Below are positions 34,230 through 42,481 of a stretch of DNA of 53,054 nucleotides, one piece after another. The first letter of the stretch is position 1, and each line of letters starts with the position of its first letter. The DNA is from Pseudomonadota bacterium (GTDB lineage Bacteria > Pseudomonadota > Alphaproteobacteria > Paracaedibacterales > JAKBAR01). The notes under the pieces were generated by a model. That model searched no databases and was not told the DNA's origin. It worked only from the letters and a program-made list of their open reading frames with translations. The DNA lies in assembly GCA_021808925.1 (NCBI GenBank), contig JAKBAR010000004.1, positions 1 to 53,054 of the forward strand, in the 5' to 3' direction. Both the position numbers and the translations under genes were made by a program.

Positions 34230-35429
34230 TTAAAGTTGACATAATACACTTACACCAGGAAGGCCACACTCTTCAAGATACTCTAAAAAGGCCCCCCCCG
34301 CTGTGGAGACAAAACTTAGATTTTTTTTATCATCGCCAAGACAAGCTAATGTATCACCCCCCCCTACAAGGGTTGTTGCCCCTTCTTTTGTACGCTTGGA
34401 AAGAGAGTGCACAATGGACGCTGATCCCTCATCAAAAGGCTTTTTTTCAAAAACACCAAAGGGCCCATTCCACACAATAGTCGAGGCTAAGCTCACTTTA
34501 TCTTCGATCATCTGACGGGTCTTCGGACCAATATCAACAATCTTTAGTTTGGGTGGAACATTCACAATATCAAGGGTCATTGTCAGTGTCGGATGATCAA
34601 GATCGTCCACCACAATCGCGTCAATGGGCAGCATAAATTTCAGTGGATTTTTCCGTAAAAAAGCACCCGCTTCCTCCAAAAAATCTTTTTCATAAAAAGA
34701 CGCCCCGGGTTTCAAAAGACCTGCGGCCACAAGAAATGTATTGGCCATGCCCCCGCCCGGAATAATCAGTGTGGAAAGTTTCAAGAGGCTTTCAAGAAGT
34801 TTCATCTTTGTCGAAACCTTTGCCCCTCCCAAAAGCGAAAGCGTATAGGTTTTAGCGTTAGGGGCCTCACCCCATCCTTTTTCACAAAATTGCTTGAGAT
34901 ATGTTACTTCTGTAAGGAGATTATACCCTGCAATACGTACCTCCATGCGCTTTGGAACACCATAAACGGACGCATGTTTACGATGACTCACAGAAAAAGC
35001 ATCATTCACATAAATCGAACAAAGGGACGCTAAATCTGCAGAAAAATCACTCTCATTTTCCTCCTCGCCCTTCCAAAAGCGTATGTTTTCAAGCAGCACA
35101 AATTGACCCTCCTCAAGGGTTTGAAGCATTTCTTGCGCATGCTCAAGGGTCTCTGAAAACTTAACTTTTTGATGTAGTTTTTCCTCCAAAAGAGGTAAAA
35201 GAATTTTTGTACTTAGTGCCTCCTCTCTTTTTTGAGGGCGCCCACGATGAGTCACGATAAGGGTTTTCGCTCCTTTTTCTTTAAGCGCCAACAGCGTTTG
35301 CATGGATGCATCCAAACGTGAGGTGTCCGTCACGTTCCCCTCATCATCCACAGGCATATTCAGATCCAGACGGAGAAAAACATTTTTTCCCGCTACATCT
35401 GCATTCTCTAAGGTTAAAAATCCACCCAT
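34230..35429 (-). CDS. pgk: Phosphoglycerate kinase
   Basis: 399 residues, full length. 1,3-bisphosphoglycerate plus ADP gives 3-phosphoglycerate plus ATP. Landmarks: VFLRLDLNMPVD, THRGRPQ, the ENIRFWKGEE segment, NDAFSVSHRKHASVYG, SLLGGAKVSTKM, VWNGPFGVFE and LVGGGDTLACL. AAGGA lies 5-6 nt before ATG 35429. The gene includes two C8 runs on the plus strand (34292-34299 and 34357-34364) and is intact. With pyk it indicates at least the lower half of glycolysis. Confidence 0.97.
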   Translation of the reverse strand: MGGFLTLENADVAGKNVFLRLDLNMPVDDEGNVTDTSRLDASMQTLLALKEKGAKTLIVTHRGRPQKREEALSTKILLPLLEEKLHQKVKFSETLEHAQEMLQTLEEGQFVLLENIRFWKGEEENESDFSADLASLCSIYVNDAFSVSHRKHASVYGVPKRMEVRIAGYNLLTEVTYLKQFCEKGWGEAPNAKTYTLSLLGGAKVSTKMKLLESLLKLSTLIIPGGGMANTFLVAAGLLKPGASFYEKDFLEEAGAFLRKNPLKFMLPIDAIVVDDLDHPTLTMTLDIVNVPPKLKIVDIGPKTRQMIEDKVSLASTIVWNGPFGVFEKKPFDEGSASIVHSLSKRTKEGATTLVGGGDTLACLGDDKKNLSFVSTAGGAFLEYLEECGLPGVSVLCQL

Positions 35430-35594
35430 AGCATTCCTTAATCTCTAAAATAATGTGCCCTTGATGATTCTAGCAGTTTCACTTTTTAGAAAAAACTCTC
35501 TTGTGAGATCAGATAGCCACCGTGTGCTTTGACTTTGAGCCAAAGAAAAACTAAAATCGGGCATTCATTCTTCTTTTTTGCGAGAAAACTATTG

Positions 35595-36536
35595 ATGCGC
35601 GCATTCGTTTTTCCAGGACAAGGCTCCCAAGTTGTGGGGATGGGGCAAGATTTTTATGAGCACTTTAAAATTGCTAAGGATACATTTGATGAAGTGGATA
35701 GTGTTTTAGCGCCTCTGTTGCATCAAAAACTAAGCACTATTATTTTTGAGGGGCCTGCGGACACGCTTACGCAAACCCTTTATACACAGCCAGCCCTTAT
35801 GACTGTCAGCATAGCTATTTATAGAACCCTTGAGTACACACTTAATGTAGATCTCACGGCAAAGGCAGCTTTTATGGCAGGACACTCTCTTGGGGAGTAC
35901 AGTGCTCTTTGCGCTGCAGGCGTGATCAGTCTCGCTGACACAGCACAACTTCTCTATTACCGGGGTAAGGCCATGACAGAGTGCGCGGCGATAGATTCTA
36001 GTGAAGAGGGAAGCCCCATGGCGGCGATTATCGGCCTTGAGATGGACGTGCTAGAAGATCTCACAAGCAAGGCCGGTTGTTTTATTGCCAATGATAATGG
36101 CGGCGGACAAGTAGTTGTCTCCGGCGCAAAAACAGCGATTACAACAATCATTGATCTTGCGACAAAGGCAGGGGCTAAACGCGCACTTCCTTTGAATGTC
36201 AGCGCTCCCTTTCATTGCCCGCTCATGCAGCCTGCTGCCGACATCATGGCGGAGAAAATTGCAGAAACATCTTTTTATCCCGCAAAAACGCCTGTGATTA
36301 CAAATGTCTCTGCGGCGGCACAGAGCGATCCAAATCTTTTCAAAAGGCACCTTGTTGAACAAGTCTGTGGCCGTGTGCGTTGGCGTGAGAGTGTTCTTTT
36401 TATGGCCAGTCAAGGTGTCACAGATATGGTTGAAATGGGCTCAGGAAAGGTCCTTGCGGGTCTTTGCAAACGCATTGCACCTGATATCAACGCGTCTGCG
36501 ATCAACAGCATTGAGGATATCAAAAATTTCATATAA
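35595..36536 (+). CDS. fabD: Malonyl-CoA:ACP transacylase
   Basis: 313 residues from ATG 35595 (MRAFVFPGQGSQVVGMGQ); the frame is open to 35529 but that extension is not family-like. Catalytic Ser in MAGHSLGEYSAL, His in NVSAPFHCPLM, and PGQGSQ oxyanion loop are present. Supplies malonyl-ACP, the substrate of FabH encoded 15 kb away. Divergent from pgk. Confidence 0.96.
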   Translation: MRAFVFPGQGSQVVGMGQDFYEHFKIAKDTFDEVDSVLAPLLHQKLSTIIFEGPADTLTQTLYTQPALMTVSIAIYRTLEYTLNVDLTAKAAFMAGHSLGEYSALCAAGVISLADTAQLLYYRGKAMTECAAIDSSEEGSPMAAIIGLEMDVLEDLTSKAGCFIANDNGGGQVVVSGAKTAITTIIDLATKAGAKRALPLNVSAPFHCPLMQPAADIMAEKIAETSFYPAKTPVITNVSAAAQSDPNLFKRHLVEQVCGRVRWRESVLFMASQGVTDMVEMGSGKVLAGLCKRIAPDINASAINSIEDIKNFI

Positions 36537-36674
36537 ACCTCCGATATTTATGCACACATCTAAAACCGTCATGGATATAAAAATTGACAAAATAAGGGGA
36601 ACAAGTCTTTGCCCCCTCACATTTTTAAAAAGAGTGTGATACAGTTTCTCTAAAGCTTTCACTTTTTCTATTTT

Positions 36675-37760
36675 ATGCTGACATATCTTATCTCTTTCAC
36701 AAATTATCTAGGCGTTCTTAATCTTTTTAAGTACCTTACCTTTCGTACAATGGGCGCCATTTTAACAGCGCTTTTCATTAGTTTTCTCTGCGGAGAGCGT
36801 GTGATTACATGGCTCAAACATAAACAAAAAGAGGGGCAGCCCATACGCCTGGATGGCCCAGAAAGTCATTTGATCACGAAAAAAGGCACGCCCACCATGG
36901 GCGGTGTCTTAATTCTATGTGCGCTAACAATCAGCACTCTTTTGTGGGCAGACCTGCACAATCTTTATGTGTGGCTCACGCTTGGTGTGACCTTAGGATT
37001 TGGCGCTCTTGGCATGCGTGATGATTACCTCAAACTGACAAAGCGCAGTTCAAAAGGCCTGTCAGGGAAGGCGAAACTTTTGACGCAAGCAGTTATTGCA
37101 CTAGCCGCAACCTATATTTTCACGCATACTCTGCCAGAGCCCCTTGCCACAGGGTTAGCCATTCCTTTTGTAAAGGATTATATTCTTCATTTAGGAATTC
37201 TTTTTTATCCGCTTAGTTTTTGTGTGATTGTTGGCGCTTCGAATGCTGTGAATCTAACAGATGGCCTTGACGGTCTAGCGATTGTCCCTGTGATGATTGC
37301 GTGCCTTTGTTTTTGTCTTATTGCGTATCTTGTGGGCAATAGTGTTTTTTCAAACTACCTTCAGCTTCACCATGTGCCTCATACGGGAGAACTTGCTATT
37401 TTTTGTGGTGCTTTTATCGGTGCAGGCCTTGGCTTTTTATGGTTTAATGCACCGCCTGCGAAGGTTTTTATGGGGGATACAGGCTCTCTTGCCGCGGGAG
37501 GTGCCCTTGGAACCATTGCAATGATTACAAAACACGAGCTTGTTTTAGCGATTATTGGGGGGCTTTTTGTGATCGAAGCCGCCTCTGTCATTATCCAAGT
37601 AGGCTATTATAAAATGACGAAAAAACGCATTTTTCTCATGGCGCCCATTCATCATCATTTTGAGAAAAAAGGATGGGCCGAACCTACCATTGTGATTCGT
37701 TTTTGGATTATCGCAAGTGTCCTGGCGATTATTGGACTCTCCACACTCAAGCTACGATAA
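36675..37760 (+). CDS. mraY: Phospho-MurNAc-pentapeptide transferase
   Basis: 361 residues with ten membrane segments. Forms lipid I. Conserved motifs: [61 protein letters not shown] and [16 protein letters not shown]. It is isolated here; murG-murC-murB lie at 16.4-19.9 kb on the other strand, so the dcw cluster has been broken. Confidence 0.97.
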   Translation: MLTYLISFTNYLGVLNLFKYLTFRTMGAILTALFISFLCGERVITWLKHKQKEGQPIRLDGPESHLITKKGTPTMGGVLILCALTISTLLWADLHNLYVWLTLGVTLGFGALGMRDDYLKLTKRSSKGLSGKAKLLTQAVIALAATYIFTHTLPEPLATGLAIPFVKDYILHLGILFYPLSFCVIVGASNAVNLTDGLDGLAIVPVMIACLCFCLIAYLVGNSVFSNYLQLHHVPHTGELAIFCGAFIGAGLGFLWFNAPPAKVFMGDTGSLAAGGALGTIAMITKHELVLAIIGGLFVIEAASVIIQVGYYKMTKKRIFLMAPIHHHFEKKGWAEPTIVIRFWIIASVLAIIGLSTLKLR

Positions 37761-37849
37761 CGGTCCTTAAAAGAAAATATTTTGCGCTTGCGCCTTAAAG
37801 GATATGTCCTTTAGCATGGAATTATTAATAAAATTTTAGGATAATTTTA

Positions 37850-38693
37850 ATGAACAGCATGCGACGCACACTCATTACACTCAGCCTTTTTTCAGGGCTC
37901 ACATTCACACAAGCCATCGCATCAAACCAAGAGGAATATAATTCCCTTAATAATGACTCCCCCCCCCCCGCGCCAAACATTCTATAGTCAAACATTTAAA
38001 AAAATTTGGGATATAATCCCCGAACCAGTTCAATACTACATTCCATCCTCAGATACTGTTTACAAAACTCTTGCTTTTGGAGGCATTCTAACAGCCGCTG
38101 TCTTTGGTGCAACAAACCTCGGATACACCGTTAAAAACAATAATAACCTCACGCCTACGGATACATCAAATTGCCTTAGCAGCATTTTAAATTTTAATGG
38201 TCATAACCAAAATTTCGAAAGATACTGCCCTAAGAGTGATAAAACTCCTTTTTATGAAATTGATGTAGACGTTGAAGAACCTCGCCCCTTTATTTATCTC
38301 CAGTTGAATTGCGACAAATACAGAACACACGCAGGCTTTTACCAATATCGCTACGAATTTGAAGATAGGAATGAAACACGCTATGGCCCAAGCTCTGTCC
38401 AACGAGGACTTATCAATTACGAAACGGGAAAACCACAATGCCTTCATACCCAATGTGTTGAGAGTGGCTACCGAGGAAAACCCTATAAGGGAACAAAAGA
38501 AACCGTGACAGATTTCTGTCCCAATGATATTAATCCGAATCTCTCCGTTGTTGCAAACTATGAGAGTAATGAGAAAGACAAAGGTGAAGATCTAAAAATA
38601 TATGCCAAAAAACTCAAAAAAGAAGAGCTTAAGATGATTATGAAAAATGCTGTGAAAACAACAATGCCAAGGGGTAAGAAAAAGAAAAACTAG
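37850..38693 (+). CDS. Exported Cys-containing protein split by a C11 tract (possible phase-variable gene, off in this sequence)
   Basis: ATG 37850 has AGGA 8 nt upstream and encodes a clear signal peptide (RRTLITLSLFSGLTFTQAIA), but the frame enters a run of eleven C (37959-37969) and then stops at TAG 37985. The long downstream frame (to TAG 38693) has no ribosome site at its nominal ATG 37953. With ten C the two would join into one protein of 280 residues. The joined product would have a signal peptide, one hydrophobic segment (LAFGGILTAAVFGATNLGY), several Cys in the mature domain and a basic tail (RGKKKKN). No known domain. Either real slippage or a base-count error in the assembly. Confidence 0.65.
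37959..37969. repeat. C11 homopolymer between signal peptide and mature domain
   Basis: Eleven consecutive C, the longest G/C run noticed in the window. The reading frame is broken at exactly this point. Confidence 0.9.
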
Positions 38694-38711
38694 CGCGAAA
38701 CATAATTGATA

Positions 38712-38740
38712 AAAAAACCCCTAAAATTTAGGGGGTTTTT
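38712..38740. terminator. Bidirectional rho-independent terminator
   Basis: CCCCTAAAATTTAGGGG is flanked by A7 on the left and T6 on the right. It lies between the convergent exported-protein gene and rpmA and would work on both strands. Confidence 0.8.
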
Positions 38741-38767
38741 TACTTTAGAATACGAGTCTAAAAAAAC

Positions 38768-39025
38768 TTAAACGATGGGCTCAACACAAACAAAAGCTTT
38801 ATTAGCTTTGCCGCGACCGAACTGAACAATACCATCACTCATAGCAAATAATGTGTGATCACGTCCCATCCCAACATTCTTTCCAGGGTGAAACTTTGTT
38901 CCGCGCTGACGAACAATAATATTGCCAGCGAGAGCAAACTGTCCACCATAAACTTTTACACCAAGGCGTTTACTCTCAGAGTCACGTCCGTTCTTCGAAC
39001 TACCACCTGCTTTTTTTGTTGCCAT
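38768..39025 (-). CDS. rpmA: 50S ribosomal protein L27
   Basis: 85 residues, beginning [20 protein letters not shown] and containing [20 protein letters not shown], the invariant L27 features. The N-terminal tail reaches the peptidyl transferase centre. Follows rplU by 29 nt, the usual pair. Confidence 0.98.
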   Translation of the reverse strand: MATKKAGGSSKNGRDSESKRLGVKVYGGQFALAGNIIVRQRGTKFHPGKNVGMGRDHTLFAMSDGIVQFGRGKANKAFVCVEPIV

Positions 39026-39054
39026 TTTATATACTCCTTAACAGTGCCAGAAGC

Positions 39055-39372
39055 TTACGCTTTATGGCTGATTTTTGAAATTTGAACAACAGTCAGATGC
39101 TGACGATGACCTTTTTTGCGACGATAATTTTGACGACGTTTTTTCTTAAAAACAATCACCTTACGATCACGCATTTGTTCAATCACCTTACCTTCAACAA
39201 CTGCACCTGCAACCATCGGCGTACCTACAGACACTTTTCCCTTGCTGGAGATCATAAGAACGTCGTTAAATGTAACAGATTGACCCGCCTCAACAGGAAG
39301 CTTTTCAATGCGAAGGATGCTTTTTTCTTGGACACGGTATTGCTTACCACCGGTCTTAATCACTGCAAACAT
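39055..39372 (-). CDS. rplU: 50S ribosomal protein L21
   Basis: 105 residues from ATG 39372 (MFAVIKTGGKQYRVQEKS), the conserved start; the frame extends to 39405 without support. The basic segment FKKKRRQNYRRKKGHRQ is typical. First gene of rplU-rpmA. Confidence 0.98.
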   Translation of the reverse strand: MFAVIKTGGKQYRVQEKSILRIEKLPVEAGQSVTFNDVLMISSKGKVSVGTPMVAGAVVEGKVIEQMRDRKVIVFKKKRRQNYRRKKGHRQHLTVVQISKISHKA

Positions 39373-39487
39373 TGTCTGATATCTTTCTAAAATATGAAAA
39401 AACATAATTGTGTTTACTTTTTACTATCTTGAAAAGGGGTATTCTGTCAAGATTTTTCTAGGAATGATCGCGAAAAACTTTTGATCC

Positions 39488-39751
39488 ATGAACGAGATAG
39501 CTATCCTTGAGCTCATTCAGCAGACATGTTTTATGATTTTGAAAATAAGTGCCCCTGTTTTGATCATTAGTTTTATTGTGGGTTTGGTCATTTCTCTTTT
39601 ACAAGCGCTCACCCAAATTCAAGAGGCCACCATTAGCTTTGTCCCCAAACTCGCTGCTATTTTAGTAACTTTTTCCCTTGCTTTTCCCTATATGCTTCAG
39701 AATTTAATGGAATTCACACAATTTTTATTTGACAAGATTAAAGTGTCTTAA
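39488..39751 (+). CDS. fliQ: Flagellar export apparatus protein FliQ
   Basis: 87 residues, two membrane segments. The family core GLVISLLQALTQIQEATISFVPKL is present. FliQ is part of the FliPQR export gate. It is followed directly by fliR. The T3SS homologue SctS has the same fold, but the TQIQEATISFVPKL wording is the flagellar form. Confidence 0.92.
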   Translation: MNEIAILELIQQTCFMILKISAPVLIISFIVGLVISLLQALTQIQEATISFVPKLAAILVTFSLAFPYMLQNLMEFTQFLFDKIKVS

Positions 39752-39752
39752 A

Positions 39753-40523
39753 ATGACCATCGACCTCATTGCACTGGTTCAGCCCTATTTGCTCATTTTT
39801 GCACGGATCTCTGCTGTGTTTATGATGGCGCCAGGGCTGAGCGATACGCATATTCCCATGCGCTATCGTTTGCTTTTTTCCTTAGCCCTTGCCATTGCTT
39901 TTAAGGATATCCTTCCCATTCCCATTACATCCGAGAAAATTGATGGCGTACTCCTTGTTGCCTTGCTCGTTCAGGAAACGATTATCGGAAGCATTATTGG
40001 GTTTATCGCACGGCTTCTTTTGAGCATTCTCGATGTTCTTGGAAATATTCTCAGTCTTCAGACAGGCCTTGGAAATGCCATGGTATTCAACCCGAGTATG
40101 GGCGGACAAACGCCCGTTTTAGATAATTTTGTGATTCTTAGCGGTCTGATGCTTTTTTTTGCTATGGACCTTCACTATCTGGTCATTCGGTCGGTGATTC
40201 AAAGCTATCATTTTTTTCCCATTCACACAGATCATCCCTTATTAGGTCATTTCTTAAGCTCACTGGAGAAGCTTCCTCTTTTTTTCTCGAAGAGTTTTAC
40301 GATTGCTTGCCAGCTTAGCCTTCCTTTTTTAATTTTAGGGGTGGTTTTTCAGTTCATGCTGGGTCTTTTAAACCGTGTGGTACCCAATATTCAGATCTTT
40401 TTCATTTCACTTCCTTTGCAAATTCTTCTTGGGTTTGTCCTTATTTTTACGATTCTTGCGCTTGTTCTCCACCTTTCCTTACAGAACTTTTCTGAACTCT
40501 ACGCAGAGTTTCTCCCTCAATAA
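39753..40523 (+). CDS. fliR: Flagellar export apparatus protein FliR
   Basis: 256 residues from ATG 39753, one base after the fliQ stop. About six membrane segments; landmarks are RISAVFMMAPGLSD, the GSIIGFIARLLLSILDVLGNI stretch and NRVVPNIQIFFISLPLQILLGF. Completes the FliPQR gate with FliQ; flhB and fliP are not adjacent. Confidence 0.92.
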   Translation: MTIDLIALVQPYLLIFARISAVFMMAPGLSDTHIPMRYRLLFSLALAIAFKDILPIPITSEKIDGVLLVALLVQETIIGSIIGFIARLLLSILDVLGNILSLQTGLGNAMVFNPSMGGQTPVLDNFVILSGLMLFFAMDLHYLVIRSVIQSYHFFPIHTDHPLLGHFLSSLEKLPLFFSKSFTIACQLSLPFLILGVVFQFMLGLLNRVVPNIQIFFISLPLQILLGFVLIFTILALVLHLSLQNFSELYAEFLPQ

Positions 40524-40650
40524 AAAATTTCTTAATTTTGGGAAATAATACTCTTCAGCATATGGCTCCATCGTTTTAAAAAACACAAAAACTTTGCTTA
40601 AGGCTAAAGGCATGGTAAAGTTCTGTCATTAAAGGATAGTAAGCAAACAA

Positions 40651-41694
40651 TTGACACCTGTGATCCACGCGGTTGATATAAAAAATCTTTCTAAAATCAT
40701 CAATAACACTGTGATTTTGGACGATATCTCTTTGTCCATAGAAAAAGGATCCATTGCGGGAATTATCGGGCGAAGTGGGGCTGGAAAGACAACCCTCCTG
40801 CGCTGTCTAAGCGGTCTTGAGGCTGCATCCTCTGGCACAATCCACCTCTTGGGCCAGGATATTGCGTCTAAAAATAAGAAAAATACTGTGCCCATTCAGC
40901 AAAAAATAGGGGTTATTTTTCAACAATTTAATCTCCTCAGTCGCCGTACTGTTTTTGAAAATGTGGCCTTTCCTTTGGAGATTAGAGGTTTTTCTCAAAC
41001 ACTCATTCAAGAGCGCGTTACCCATATCCTGGATCTTGTAGGGCTCACAGGGAAAGAGTGCGCCTACCCCAGAGAACTCAGTGGGGGACAATGTCAAAGA
41101 GTTGCCATTGCACGGGCTTTGGTTGTGGATACGGAGGTGTTGCTGTGCGATGAATTTACGTCTGCGCTTGACCCAGAAACAACGCTTGATATTTTAGAGC
41201 TTCTTAAAAATATTAATAAGCACCTTGGTGTGACGGTTATTCTCATTACCCACGATATGACCGTTGTCAAAGAAATCTGTGATACCGTTTTTGTTCTAGA
41301 AAAGGGACAATGCGTCGAAAAAGGATCCATGAGCACGCTTTTGTTGCATCCTATCCATGAAACAACACAATCTTTGATCGGCAGTCTTTTTAAGCGCGAA
41401 CTGCCGCACAGCTATGAAGAACGTCTCGTCCATGAGCCCTTGGAAGGGAGTCAGATCATTGTGCGGCTTCTTTTCTCTAATAGTGCGGCAAAGGAACCCA
41501 TTATTGCCTCCCTTGTGGAGAAATTTCATCTTCCTATCAATATTATTTCCGGCCACCTTGATCATGTGCGCGAAGCTGTTTTTGGCCAGCTTTTGATGAG
41601 TTTTCCTTATACGCAAACTATTTTTGATGATGTTCAGTCTTATCTCAATCATTATCATGTCAAAACAGAATGTGTGGGGTATATACGTGATTGA
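40651..41694 (+). CDS. metN: MetN-like methionine ABC transporter ATPase
   Basis: About 347 residues. Walker A GRSGAGKTT, signature LSGGQCQRVAIARAL, Walker B VLLCDEFTSALDPET. A C-terminal extension of about 100 residues (VRLLFSNSAAKEPIIASLVE, LPINIISGHLDHV) is the NIL domain that senses methionine in MetN. The start is uncertain: TTG 40651 or GTG 40660, neither with a well-spaced ribosome site. The next gene, metI, overlaps by 8 nt; a metQ binding protein is not in the neighbourhood. Confidence 0.92.
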   Translation: MTPVIHAVDIKNLSKIINNTVILDDISLSIEKGSIAGIIGRSGAGKTTLLRCLSGLEAASSGTIHLLGQDIASKNKKNTVPIQQKIGVIFQQFNLLSRRTVFENVAFPLEIRGFSQTLIQERVTHILDLVGLTGKECAYPRELSGGQCQRVAIARALVVDTEVLLCDEFTSALDPETTLDILELLKNINKHLGVTVILITHDMTVVKEICDTVFVLEKGQCVEKGSMSTLLLHPIHETTQSLIGSLFKRELPHSYEERLVHEPLEGSQIIVRLLFSNSAAKEPIIASLVEKFHLPINIISGHLDHVREAVFGQLLMSFPYTQTIFDDVQSYLNHYHVKTECVGYIRD

Positions 41695-42325
41695 TCTCAT
41701 TTTAAAAGGATTTTTAGAAACAGTCGCGATGGTGACACTCTCAGCCGCTCTTGGTTTTGTCATAGGCACGCCCATTGCTCTTTTTTTATGGATTATCAGT
41801 CCTGTAGGCTTAACACCTAAACCCTTTTGGCACAAAGTAAATGGTTTTATTATTAATGCCCTCAGGTCCATTCCCTACATTATTTTTATGGTTCTCCTGT
41901 TGCCCCTCACACGTCTTATTGTGGGCACATCTATTGGCACTCTCGCGGCCACTCTTCCGCTGTCTTTAGCAGCTATTTTGCTGTATATACGCCTTGCGGA
42001 GGATATTTTTGAGACCCTCCCCAAAGGCCTTGTCGAGGCTGGAAAAACCATGGGCGCCACAAAAAAGCAAATTCTCATCAAAATTGTTTTTTCAGAATCC
42101 CTTCCACAGCTTGCTGCAGCACTGACGAATCTCACTGTCATGCTGATTGGGTTTTCAGCCATGGCAGGGGCTGTTGGCGGTGGAGGCCTTGGCGATCTTG
42201 CGATTCGTTATGGGTATCAACGCTATGATCTTCTCTTTTTAGGAGTTATCGTTCTTGTCCTCGTTCTCATGGTTCAATGTGTGCAAATGCTCGGCAACCA
42301 TCTCGTGCAAAAATTAAGAAGTTAA
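41687..42325 (+). CDS. metI: MetI-like methionine ABC transporter permease
   Basis: 212 residues from GTG 41687 (GGGG 7 nt upstream, overlapping the metN stop). Five membrane segments; RSIPYIIFMVLLLPLTRLIVGTSIG and the EAA loop EAGKTMGATKKQILIKIV are family-typical, and AMAGAVGGGGLGDLAIRYGYQRY is the MetI signature. Confidence 0.94.
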   Translation: MIDLILKGFLETVAMVTLSAALGFVIGTPIALFLWIISPVGLTPKPFWHKVNGFIINALRSIPYIIFMVLLLPLTRLIVGTSIGTLAATLPLSLAAILLYIRLAEDIFETLPKGLVEAGKTMGATKKQILIKIVFSESLPQLAAALTNLTVMLIGFSAMAGAVGGGGLGDLAIRYGYQRYDLLFLGVIVLVLVLMVQCVQMLGNHLVQKLRS

Positions 42326-42481
42326 GTTTTGTTGTATCGTTAAAAATTCACCACATAACAGTCATCTCAAGCGCTGCCCTAACTCTTTAGCAGGGAAAAA
42401 TAGAGGGACGTAGCGATTCTATTTTTTAAAAAAGCATCCTTATGATAAGGTTTAGCATAAAAAGAGTATCCAAAAGACAGA

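Noticed and set aside
39488-40523. Reading fliQ-fliR as type III secretion sctS-sctT
   Set aside because: The FliQ core motif and lengths are flagellar in form, and no other T3SS gene is present in the window.
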